In this document: positions 7,920 through 14,150 of the stretch, in pieces
How positions within the stretch are numbered: position 1 is the stretch's first letter
Layout of the letters: each line of letters begins with the position of its first letter
IMG/VR virus record: IMGVR_UViG_3300012964_000058
Span: 1 to 23,206 of that record
DNA: 23,206 bases
Direction: 5' to 3' (one strand)
Origin: a virus
Notes under the pieces: generated by a model
Database searches by the model: none
What the model was told of the DNA's origin: nothing
Seen by the model: only the letters and a program-made list of their open reading frames with translations
Program-made: the position numbers and the translations under genes

Positions 7920-7943
7920 ACTATTAACGGAGCCGGGAATCAA
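7915..7943 (-). promoter_or_regulatory. Near-consensus sigma70 promoter for the head structural operon
   Basis: Reading the minus strand, TTGATT (7943-7938) is followed after 17 nt by a perfect TATAAT (7920-7915). This predicts a transcript from about 7908 running left through the leader hairpin into the 494-residue gene and the capsid genes. The -35 element lies inside the loop region of the plus-strand leader hairpin, and the -10 palindrome is shared with the plus-strand promoter. Confidence 0.6.
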
Positions 7944-7956
7944 ACCCCGGAACCGT
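7927..7956 (+). promoter_or_regulatory. 5' leader stem-loop of the plus-strand transcript
   Basis: ACGG (7927-7930) pairs with CCGT (7953-7956). After a symmetric AG/AA internal loop, CCGGG (7933-7937) pairs with CCCGG (7946-7950) around an 8-nt loop. With transcription starting near 7926, this hairpin would form the 5' end of the RNA and could protect it from decay. The minus-strand reading resembles a tRNA T-arm but has no matching acceptor stem. Confidence 0.5.
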
Positions 7957-7980
7957 AAAACAAAATAAGAGGTAATGAAT

Positions 7981-8400
7981 ATGAGCGCATACACTGTAAA
8001 TAAAAAACACATAGACCTGCTGGTAACTGGACTGTCTTGGGTGAATAATGGAAGCATTTCCGATGTGATGAGAACTTTTGGATTGAATAGCGGGGACGAT
8101 AATGAATTTGATTTTATCGGTCGATTATTATGGAATGAAAATTACGTGTCCGTAAATACCCGATACAAAGAACAAATCGTCTATCCAGAATATAAATACG
8201 CGGCTAATAAAGAATTTATTTTCGGAGCCGATCACGATAAAAAAATAGTATCTATGTTAAAGCAAATTCATTGCTATAACTACCAATCTTGCGAAACACA
8301 AGAATGGTATACCAGTACCGCTTGCAAAATGATGGAATATTTAGAAAAAAGACTGATACAAAAATTGTCTGGGTATGAAGCCGCGCCTTGGGGAATATAA
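7981..8400 (+). CDS. Conserved small accessory protein, 139 aa
   Basis: ATG 7981 is preferred over ATG 7975 because AGAGG lies 8 nt before it but only 2 nt before the other. The protein (SAYTVNKKHIDLLVTGLSW, then IGRLLWNENYVSVNTRY, then IHCYNYQSCET near residue 100, ending APWGI) resembles a soluble family common in phages and plasmids, whose members share a W/N-rich middle, a CYxYQSCE-type motif and an APWG-like end. I know of no function. Its codons are visibly more AT-rich than the neighbouring structural genes, which fits acquisition as an accessory gene. Its stop codon directly abuts the hammerhead ribozyme. Confidence 0.85.
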   Translation: MSAYTVNKKHIDLLVTGLSWVNNGSISDVMRTFGLNSGDDNEFDFIGRLLWNENYVSVNTRYKEQIVYPEYKYAANKEFIFGADHDKKIVSMLKQIHCYNYQSCETQEWYTSTACKMMEYLEKRLIQKLSGYEAAPWGI

Positions 8401-8454
8401 CCGCCTGACGAGTGCCCCGGCGTAGGGGACGAAACCGGGGAAACCCGGTCGCGG
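8401..8454 (+). ncRNA. Type I hammerhead self-cleaving ribozyme
   Basis: All core elements are present in order. Stem I is CCGC (8401-8404) with GCGG (8451-8454). The core is CTGACGA (8405-8411). Stem II is GT/AC plus CCCC/GGGG with one bulged G8414 and a six-base loop (8419-8424). GAAA (8431-8434) follows. Stem III is ACCGGG (8434-8439) with CCCGGT (8444-8449), closed by a GAAA tetraloop. The cleavage triplet GTC ends at C8450, so the predicted cut is between 8450 and 8451. Stem I carries the open ends, making it type I. CCTT (8386-8389) and AAGG (8463-8466) could extend stem I beyond an internal loop that might contact loop II. Cleavage would leave the downstream message with a 28-nt leader that keeps its ribosome-binding site. 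Activity is inferred from structure. Confidence 0.88.
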
Positions 8455-8478
8455 AAAACGCAAAGGAAGGAAAGTAAA

Positions 8479-8643
8479 ATGGAAATAACACTCAAAAATA
8501 AACAGGTAATACGCGGCGTCTACGTGTCGGAAACCGCGCTGGAATTGCGGCTTTTCGATGTGATGGCGGGCTGTATGAAGTCGGTAAATCGGGCGGACAT
8601 TGCGGCACTGGCTATGGTGTCGTTTACGAGAGGTGGGACATGA
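8479..8643 (+). CDS. Small protein, 54 aa, possibly Sm-like fold
   Basis: ATG 8479 is preceded by GGAAGG at 8-nt spacing, and the stop overlaps the next start as ATGA. The sequence starts MEITLKNKQVIRGVYVSE and continues ALELRLFDVMAGCMKSV, then NRADIAALAMVSF. The strand pattern (nucleobase-binding-type KNKQVIRGV turn, hydrophobic LELRLF strand, late DIAAL) vaguely recalls the Sm1 motif of Hfq/LSm proteins. The similarity is weak and unproven. Translation would proceed on the RNA released by the upstream hammerhead ribozyme. I do not otherwise recognise it. Confidence 0.75.
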   Translation: MEITLKNKQVIRGVYVSETALELRLFDVMAGCMKSVNRADIAALAMVSFTRGGT

Positions 8644-8855
8644 GTTCTAAAAATCTCACTGAATTACCTTATGTAAACACCCCAGTGGGCAAGGAACAAA
8701 TGTGGGAATTTTTTGACGAGTACAAGCAATGGGCGCAGTCCAACATGCGCAACGTGGATTCTTACGTAACCCCGTTTTCATTGTATACGGCGTCTCGGCT
8801 TCTCGCTGCGGAAAATGAAATAAAAAAGCTGAAAACAACACTCAAAACCACGTAA
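8640..8855 (+). CDS. Hypothetical protein, 71 aa
   Basis: The start overlaps the preceding stop as ATGA, with AGAGGTGG a few bases upstream, so it is coupled to the 54-residue gene. It is a soluble, helical protein: a KEQMWEFFDEYKQWAQSNM helix, then TPFSLYTASRLLAAENEIKK, ending in a lysine/threonine tail. No motif is recognised. It is the last gene of the plus-strand unit, with the terminator starting 24 nt after its stop. Confidence 0.75.
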   Translation: MSSKNLTELPYVNTPVGKEQMWEFFDEYKQWAQSNMRNVDSYVTPFSLYTASRLLAAENEIKKLKTTLKTT

Positions 8856-8858
8856 AGA

Positions 8859-9059
8859 CTAACCCTCCCGCCGTACCCGCTCCCGGCCTTGCACTATTGG
8901 TTGGGAGCCTTTTTCCGGCTTGCGGAACCGTTCGCGCCGCTCCACCGCTATGTCGATGTCAGGGCAGTTCTCATTCAGCGTTATCACCACCTTGCCGTGT
9001 GGCGTGGTTTCAATTGCGTGTTTTATTGCCGCCATTGCCGCGTCTGATAGTTTGTTCAT
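8859..9059 (-). CDS. Hypothetical small protein, 66 aa
   Basis: ATG 9059 has AGGA at 7-nt spacing. The protein begins with an alanine-rich helix (LSDAAMAAIKHAIETT), then HGKVVITLNENCPDIDIAVE, then a basic tail (RRERFRKPEK). Short proteins with an HGKVxIxLNE...DIxxExRxRF pattern occur in other phages without assigned function. Its C-terminal codons contain the plus-strand terminator arms, which may explain its Arg/Gly-rich end. It follows the MuF and 86-residue genes in the packaging/head cluster. Confidence 0.7.
   Translation of the reverse strand: MNKLSDAAMAAIKHAIETTPHGKVVITLNENCPDIDIAVERRERFRKPEKGSQPIVQGRERVRREG
8879..8914 (+). terminator. Intrinsic terminator of the plus-strand unit
   Basis: GCTCCCGGCC (8879-8888) pairs with GGTTGGGAGC (8899-8908) as a 10-bp stem with two G-U pairs around a 10-nt loop, followed by C and five T. 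The poly-T lies on the plus strand. The element overlaps the C-terminal codons of the convergent minus-strand 66-residue gene, so one sequence serves both. Confidence 0.85.
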
Positions 9060-9062
9060 AAA

Positions 9063-9323
9063 TTAATCCTGACAATCCTTTTCCAATTCATCGACGTTTT
9101 GTTTTAAATATGCGGTGACTTTTTTATATGCGGCGTCTATTGCTTTTGAATCAAACCCGCGATATTTACACCGCGCCGGATAAACTCGCTTCACAGAACC
9201 GTCCTCATTTATTTCGCTGGTTAACGCCCATCCAAATAAGTGTAAAAATTCATTTACAAATAAAATAAGCCCCGTAGCCCGAAACTCTTCCCAACTTTTT
9301 TCCTGCAAATTTTTATCTTCCAT
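9063..9323 (-). CDS. Conserved phage protein, 86 aa
   Basis: Two in-frame ATGs exist. The second (9323) is chosen because AAAGG lies 6 nt upstream of it but touches the first (9329). The protein (EDKNLQEKSWEEFRATGLILFVNEFLHLFGW, read in parts: SWEEFRATG, FLHLFGWAL, VYPARCKYRGFD, YLKQNVDEL) resembles a small family often found in phage and prophage genomes, with a conserved W-E-E-F-R-x-T-G start, a hydrophobic helix ending FGWA, and a YPAR-x-K-x-RGF centre. Function is unknown to me. It follows the MuF gene by 9 nt and so is in the same transcript. Confidence 0.8.
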   Translation of the reverse strand: MEDKNLQEKSWEEFRATGLILFVNEFLHLFGWALTSEINEDGSVKRVYPARCKYRGFDSKAIDAAYKKVTAYLKQNVDELEKDCQD

Positions 9324-9332
9324 TTTCATCCT

Positions 9333-10325
9333 TTACGCCGCTAACCCGTAGTCGGCAATTGCTAAAATATTTTTCCAATACGGTATTGCGGTACATCTGC
9401 ACTGATAATCCTGTCCGGGATGAAGCTTGACCATGCCGCTTGTTTTCGGCTTCCATGTTTTCCCGCCGTCATCACTGTATACGCTGGCGTCATCCCACCG
9501 CCCCAATAAGCCTTCCATAGCGGCATGAGATGGGCGCACGCGCTTGTCGCCTGTGGTCAGCCACGTATACCATCCTGCCCCGACCTCAGTTTGTTGCGCT
9601 TGGTTTATCTGCCCTTGCAACTTACCTATCTGGTCGCGGGCTAAAAACCGGGCTTTGTTGCGGCTCCAGGTTTCCGATACCCCGGATACGTCACCAAGCT
9701 CTTGTATCTGTTTTTTAAGCGTGTTGTAACTTACGCCGTTTATGATCGCCTGTTCTGCCGCGTAGTTGACTTTGGTTATGTATTCCGTGGCAAAGCTTTT
9801 TATGAGGCGGTAATTGTCTTGTGCCCAGCGGGATCTTAAATCCGGCCACCACGTTTCCGCCGTGTTAAACGACACCCCCAAAGCCCCCGCCATTTGTTTT
9901 GCCCACTGCGCATCGGCAAACAGTTTTACCGCATCGGCCTCGCTGCCAGCCCCCATATAAACCTGTGAGCCGCCCTGGTTTTGCTCAGGGAAGTATTGCC
10001 CCACCCAGCTGGTCAGCGTGGCGGTTAGTAGTTTGAAGCCGGTTCCAGGTATAGCGTCGGCGTGCGGTATCATATTTCCCGCGCGGGAAATATGGTCTGC
10101 AGAGTCGCCTCGCAGTAACGCCTCGCCGTGTTTTTCTATGTAGGCGTTTACGGCCTCAATCAGCGGGCTTACGTAACTGTATATGGTTTTCGCGTACCGG
10201 CGTTCAATCGCATACGGGTACATTACCGGTACTATTTTCGGCGGCTTGGCGCGTTGTCGCGGCTTGAGTTTACGCCGGCTGGCTCGCACGGTTTCAATGA
10301 GGTGTTTTGAGTAGTCGGTTGACAT
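9333..10325 (-). CDS. MuF-like minor head protein
   Basis: The 330-residue product has the C-terminal Mu gpF-like domain: FLARDQIGKLQGQINQAQQ, then GAGWYTWLTTGDKRVRPSH (residues about 247-265), GLLGRW, and the closing HPGQDYQCRCTA with paired cysteines. The N-terminal part is helical, as in SPP1 gp7-type proteins that bind the portal inside the head. Such proteins act in head assembly and sometimes leave with DNA. No ribosome-binding site is visible; translation is probably coupled to the 29-residue peptide ending 3 nt upstream. Order portal, MuF, then head genes is standard. Confidence 0.9.
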   Translation of the reverse strand: MSTDYSKHLIETVRASRRKLKPRQRAKPPKIVPVMYPYAIERRYAKTIYSYVSPLIEAVNAYIEKHGEALLRGDSADHISRAGNMIPHADAIPGTGFKLLTATLTSWVGQYFPEQNQGGSQVYMGAGSEADAVKLFADAQWAKQMAGALGVSFNTAETWWPDLRSRWAQDNYRLIKSFATEYITKVNYAAEQAIINGVSYNTLKKQIQELGDVSGVSETWSRNKARFLARDQIGKLQGQINQAQQTEVGAGWYTWLTTGDKRVRPSHAAMEGLLGRWDDASVYSDDGGKTWKPKTSGMVKLHPGQDYQCRCTAIPYWKNILAIADYGLAA

Positions 10326-10328
10326 GGT

Positions 10329-10418
10329 TTATAAAAACGCAAACAATACCGCGACAAACGCAACGGCCAATAATGCGGCGACGATTACCGCCGCGTGTTC
10401 TTGCTGTGGACTAAGCAT
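10329..10418 (-). CDS. 29-residue single-span membrane peptide between portal and MuF
   Basis: ATG 10418 lies inside the last codons of the portal gene, in another frame (8-nt overlap), with AGGGG 6 nt upstream. The peptide is MLSPQQEHAAVIVAALL followed by AVAFVAVLFAFL, i.e. a short polar start and one hydrophobic segment of about 20 residues. The stop is 3 nt before the MuF ATG, which has no ribosome-binding site of its own, so the peptide may serve partly to couple portal and MuF translation. A membrane role is inferred from hydrophobicity only. Confidence 0.6.
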   Translation of the reverse strand: MLSPQQEHAAVIVAALLAVAFVAVLFAFL

Positions 10419-11919
10419 TTTCCGCCCCTGGTTCCGGTACTGGCGGCAATCCGGGTTCTGGCATAGCCCCCAACACACTGTCCGCCCATTCCAACTCATA
10501 CACCTGGTCTGGCGTAAGCACTTGATGGTCCAGATACACGCCGTACTTGTCCGCGCGGGTCTTGGCGGCTTCCTCATTGAGCTTTGTGGTTTCCGCCTCT
10601 GCTTTGGGGTCGAGGCTTTTCAGCGACTGGTACTTGATTGGCTGGCATTTAATCCCGTACACGATTTCGATCATACCGTATAGCTGTTTGAGAGGAGGCG
10701 TGATTTTTTGCTGTTGCTGGCTGCGACACGTATCATAATAATTGTCGTCTACTTTGCCGTCCGCATTTAATCCGGTACGTTGCTCACTGAATAGCTTGTT
10801 TGTCGGTATGCCGCTACTGCCGGACAGCCTGACTTTAAACTCGCCTATGATTTCCGCAATACCCCCGAGCGCAACCGAGTCGCGGCTGTACTCTTCGCCC
10901 TCGCCAAGCAACACGGCGTTGAGTATGGACTTGGCCATGTTCACGATTTCCATGCGGGTAATCAACTCATCTTCCCGGCCTTGAGCCAGTAATTCGACGA
11001 GGTTGCTAATTTTATATTTGCCGATTGTAAACTCATACATGAGGCTGGCCACGCTGCCCATAAGCCCGCCGTAATCCTTCAGCTCATTGTGGATTTGCTG
11101 CAACACCGACACGCCCCAATACCGCTGCTCTACATTGACAAGGTTTCGCATACCAAGGGGCAGCTTTTCGCCTTTGAATACCAGGCAGCGGCTTGCGTGT
11201 ACGCGCTGATATGTCGAAGTGCCGCCTGCATAAAACTCGACGTCATACAATTCCACCGCCCCGTAATTGGGCTTGGTTATGTCGGTTTGAAACTGGCTTG
11301 TACCCAGCCGGATACGTCGTTTATCCACCACGGTGAGCTTGCCCAGACCCTCTACGGTATTGCTGCCGAAAAACGATTTTAGCATGGAGCCAATTGCCCC
11401 GGACTTTTTAACCCTTTTCGGGTCAAAGGGCTTGTCCAGCGGTTCGCCGTCTTGGGCTCCGATTATGATTAACGCACCGCCGTAAAGCCGCGCCCACTTC
11501 AACGCCTCGTTAAAACATTCTTGTATGTTAAGGGCTTCTTGTATCGCAATGAGTTGCTTTTTGCTGGTTTCATCCACGGCGTCGTCATCGTTTTCATCTG
11601 ACTCCAGATCCAACCATTCGCGTGTCATGTCATCGGCGACCACGTTCACGATTTTAGCGCCCACGCCATCGGACAAGTATATGGCGTCGAGTTCCGCATC
11701 GGAAATGACGGCCTGATTCTCGAAGGTGGTAGCGGTTTTCTTGTCGCGTACGCCCGCGAGTCCGGCCATTGCGTTTGCCCAACCGTCGGCGTTGGCCTTG
11801 GTTACGGCGTCGAGGCGGGCTTGCATTGCTATGAGGTCGGCAGCTAATTGCGAGTCGTGATTGGTAGTGGGTTTCTGTGTGCGGGACTTTGGCGCGTTGG
11901 GTATGGGTTTATTGCTCAT
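10411..11919 (-). CDS. Portal protein (DUF1073-type)
   Basis: The 502-residue protein matches the DUF1073 portal family: YLSDGVGAKIVNVVADDMTREW (seen as the AKIVNVVADDMTREW part), a WARLYGGALIIIG segment, VDKRRIR, a HASRCLVFKGEKLP stretch, then a GIPTNKLFSEQRTGLNAD segment and DDNYYDTCRSQQQ. The C-terminal quarter carries an E/K-rich helix (DPKAEAETTKLNEEAAKTRADK) and a proline-rich tail. Portal rings form the DNA entry vertex and bind terminase, MuF and adaptor proteins. The start overlaps the preceding stop as ATGA with AGGAG 10 nt upstream. Confidence 0.9.
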   Translation of the reverse strand: MSNKPIPNAPKSRTQKPTTNHDSQLAADLIAMQARLDAVTKANADGWANAMAGLAGVRDKKTATTFENQAVISDAELDAIYLSDGVGAKIVNVVADDMTREWLDLESDENDDDAVDETSKKQLIAIQEALNIQECFNEALKWARLYGGALIIIGAQDGEPLDKPFDPKRVKKSGAIGSMLKSFFGSNTVEGLGKLTVVDKRRIRLGTSQFQTDITKPNYGAVELYDVEFYAGGTSTYQRVHASRCLVFKGEKLPLGMRNLVNVEQRYWGVSVLQQIHNELKDYGGLMGSVASLMYEFTIGKYKISNLVELLAQGREDELITRMEIVNMAKSILNAVLLGEGEEYSRDSVALGGIAEIIGEFKVRLSGSSGIPTNKLFSEQRTGLNADGKVDDNYYDTCRSQQQQKITPPLKQLYGMIEIVYGIKCQPIKYQSLKSLDPKAEAETTKLNEEAAKTRADKYGVYLDHQVLTPDQVYELEWADSVLGAMPEPGLPPVPEPGAENA

Positions 11920-12122
11920 AATCGAACTACTCCTGATATAGTGACTTTGGATATTTTCGCTTTTAAAGTGATAAGATAAGTAAGGGACTCTGATGTTTCT
12001 GTAAATTTAATTCTTTTTTCGCAACGCTCTATTAAGTCTGTGCTTAATCCTGTTTGACGCAATAATAACAAGCCGGGCAATTCTTGTTCTAAAACTTCTA
12101 CAGGTACTTCATATACAATCAT
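11916..12122 (-). CDS. Hypothetical protein, 68 aa
   Basis: Not recognised. A short N-terminal MIVYEVPVEVLEQELPGLLLL section is followed by RQTGLSTDLIERCEKRIKF, then a beta-type end (YLITLKAKISKVTISGVVRL). No membrane segment is convincing. Both ends overlap neighbours (ATGA with portal, ATGA-type overlap with the 81-residue gene), so it is part of the terminase-portal operon. A packaging role would be guesswork. Confidence 0.65.
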   Translation of the reverse strand: MIVYEVPVEVLEQELPGLLLLRQTGLSTDLIERCEKRIKFTETSESLTYLITLKAKISKVTISGVVRL

Positions 12123-12364
12123 GTCTTATTCCTTTTCATTTGATTTTCCGGCTGGGCGGGGCAAAGCAAAAACTGGTAGAACACATGCTCAGTACGCAGC
12201 CCGGAAAACATAATCCACTTTTTAGCTTTTACGACTTCTTGCATGTTTATTTTTAGATGGGTTAGTATGCGTAACGCCGCCGGGTCGCCGCGTAAAGCGT
12301 TTTTCGGGACTTCGTAACCGACGCCGTGTTGCTGGAATTCTGAGAATGGAGGAAGGCGGGTCAT
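12119..12364 (-). CDS. Hypothetical protein, 81 aa
   Basis: The start is ATG 12364, overlapping the upstream stop as ATGA. A longer frame to 12421 would overlap the upstream gene by 61 nt and has no ribosome-binding site. The protein starts MTRLPPFSEFQQHGVGYEV, has a central RGDPAALRILTHLKINMQEV helix, and ends HVFYQFLLCPAQPE plus a basic tail. Not recognised. It is one of four small genes between large terminase and portal. Confidence 0.65.
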   Translation of the reverse strand: MTRLPPFSEFQQHGVGYEVPKNALRGDPAALRILTHLKINMQEVVKAKKWIMFSGLRTEHVFYQFLLCPAQPENQMKRNKT

Positions 12365-12642
12365 TGCGAAACCTTGGCAAATTTTACTTCGGTTACGTAG
12401 ACCTTTTGTAAGGTTTCCCAACCGTCATAAATTATTTCTACTATCACCCAAATTTTACCATTCCATTGAAACAACGCGGCATTCATCTTGTCGTCTCTGA
12501 AATCCTTTAATTTCATGACGGGCAATCTTTCATTTAAGCGTTGACGCCCTTCAAAATAAAAAAATTGAGTAGGCCACTCGCCTGTTTTATCAAAAAAAGA
12601 ATAGTACTTATTATCTAAGATTACTTCTACTGTTTCAATCAC
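12361..12642 (-). CDS. Hypothetical protein, 93 aa
   Basis: Not recognised. The protein is aromatic-rich and beta-like (TVEVILDNKYYSFFDKTG, PTQFFYFEG, NAALFQWNGKIWVIVEIIY, KVYVTEVKFAKV), suggesting a compact soluble beta fold. The start overlaps the upstream gene by 8 nt and the stop overlaps the next start by 4 nt. Low GC relative to the terminase gene is noticeable. Confidence 0.65.
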   Translation of the reverse strand: MIETVEVILDNKYYSFFDKTGEWPTQFFYFEGRQRLNERLPVMKLKDFRDDKMNAALFQWNGKIWVIVEIIYDGWETLQKVYVTEVKFAKVSQ

Positions 12643-12841
12643 GTGCCACCTGCCCTTTATTACGTACTCGGTGCGGACGATAACGCCATACCAATTTAGC
12701 CAATTTATCTACCGCCTCATCCTTGGACTTAGTATTCAAGGACGCGGCGTTTCCAGAAAATCCGGTATTCCATTCTGGGTCTATTTCTATATCCATTAAT
12801 ATATCTTTAATCTGTTCTTTTATAGCTTCTTCGCCATACAT
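12635..12841 (-). CDS. Hypothetical protein, 68 aa
   Basis: ATG 12841 is chosen over a GTG at 12847 because GAGG lies 5 nt before the ATG and overlaps the GTG. The protein is MYGEEAIKEQIKDILMDIEI, then a DPEWNTGFSGNAAS loop, then DEAVDKLAKLVWRYRPHR and a basic end. It looks like a small helical protein. Not recognised. It follows the large terminase by 7 nt. Confidence 0.65.
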   Translation of the reverse strand: MYGEEAIKEQIKDILMDIEIDPEWNTGFSGNAASLNTKSKDEAVDKLAKLVWRYRPHRVRNKGQVARD

Positions 12842-12848
12842 ACCCACC

Positions 12849-14150
12849 TCACCATTTATTCAACACTCCCGTATCCTTGACACCGACTTTAAACCCCTCG
12901 CGCGCAAGCGAGGACAGACTGTCAATTGAGTCATCCGGCTCCTGCCCTTGCGAATAGTCCATACTCATACTCAAATACTCCATATCGGTATCCTCATCCC
13001 ATAAGATTTTCGGCCATATCTCATACCCAAACGACGTGATCTTGTGATGCTTGTTCCAGTCTTCCCAATACGTCCGCACGTTCAGCCCGTGACGCTTCAA
13101 TGCGTCCGCCGTATAACCTTTATCCGGATTGGTTTCGATATGCAGCACCTTGACTCTATGAGTCTTGTACAATCGCACGATTTCCGGTATCCAGTCCTTT
13201 ACGTTGCCGCCGTACAGCCAGCCCCGCCCCTGGTACTCATCCCCTTTGGGCGTCAACGCAGTCAAGGCGCAAAAGTGGTCGCCGTCAAACGCGGCATCGA
13301 GTTGCATCTGACAGCCCGGCAATAGGTAATCCCATTTACCCCAGCGCGGTTCCTTAAACATGGCGTCCGTGTTTTCGGTCAAGTCTAAGTCATAATTGGC
13401 GGCGTATAAAAACGGCGTAGTAGTGCGTTTCTTTTCCGCGATTTCCGCCGGCGATAACAGCCCAGTTGCGCTTACCGGGTACATAAGCGGGGTTGCGGGA
13501 ACCGCCGTCCACCCGTCCAACCGGTGCCAGGGCGTACCGGTAAACATTACATAGTGTCCGGGGTCAATGATGTTGGTGACGATTTCGCGCAAGATTTCCT
13601 TTGTCTTTTCCCGTTCCGCCATGCTCAGCCGGTCACGCAACGTCACGAAGTCATCCGCAAGGATCTTGTCGTAATGCTTACCAGTCAGCGAGGCGTCGAG
13701 TCCGTGCGCGTTGACATTTCCCTCTGGCGTTTGTGTCGCCTTGAAGTTGTAGACAAGTTTGCCCTCACGCTTTATGACGGCCTTGATTTGCATTTTGTGG
13801 ATGGACTGGAACAAGGCTTTAATGGCGGGCATAGCCATAATACCCTCAATCATTTTCACCACTTCGGCGGCGTCTGTGTATCGTTTGCGTATGAGTCCTA
13901 TGCGGTCGTCGGGATTGAGCAGCATCCAGCGCACGGCTCCGATAGCCATTGACGTGGTCTTGTAGCTGCCCCGATGAGCTTCGAGTGCGGCATGAGTTGC
14001 GCTGTCCCATAGGTAGCGTATCCAGTATGAGTGTAACGGCGTGAGTTTATTTTTACCGGCAAGGTGTCCGAGCAAATGCGGGTAGGCGCATATGTATTCT
14101 ATTTCGGCAGTCGAGTATTGCAGTGCGGATCGGTACACCGTGGCAAGCAT
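12849..14150 (-). CDS. terL: Terminase large subunit (packaging ATPase-nuclease)
   Basis: The 433-residue protein carries an N-terminal packaging ATPase: Walker A variant EAHRGSYKTT (57-66), Walker B KILADD (162-167) and a coupling motif MFTGTPWH (202-209). A C-terminal RNase H-like nuclease follows, with acidic candidates D285/D289/D291 in LDAAFDGDH, E339 in HIETNPDKGY and D407/D410 in DDSIDS. It cuts concatemeric DNA and drives it through the portal. Its ATG directly follows the stop of the zinc-finger gene, with only a weak ribosome-binding site. Small terminase lies five genes upstream, an unusually wide separation. Confidence 0.92.
   Translation of the reverse strand: MLATVYRSALQYSTAEIEYICAYPHLLGHLAGKNKLTPLHSYWIRYLWDSATHAALEAHRGSYKTTSMAIGAVRWMLLNPDDRIGLIRKRYTDAAEVVKMIEGIMAMPAIKALFQSIHKMQIKAVIKREGKLVYNFKATQTPEGNVNAHGLDASLTGKHYDKILADDFVTLRDRLSMAEREKTKEILREIVTNIIDPGHYVMFTGTPWHRLDGWTAVPATPLMYPVSATGLLSPAEIAEKKRTTTPFLYAANYDLDLTENTDAMFKEPRWGKWDYLLPGCQMQLDAAFDGDHFCALTALTPKGDEYQGRGWLYGGNVKDWIPEIVRLYKTHRVKVLHIETNPDKGYTADALKRHGLNVRTYWEDWNKHHKITSFGYEIWPKILWDEDTDMEYLSMSMDYSQGQEPDDSIDSLSSLAREGFKVGVKDTGVLNKW

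Noticed and set aside
7927-7956. Minus-strand reading resembles a tRNA T-arm (GGTTTGATTCC)
   Set aside because: No acceptor, D or anticodon arms fit around it and there is no CCA; it is better explained as a leader hairpin on the plus strand.
13524-13952. Long plus-strand open frame of 142 codons
   Set aside because: It is entirely antisense to the large terminase gene, whose motifs are clear, and has no good ribosome-binding site.
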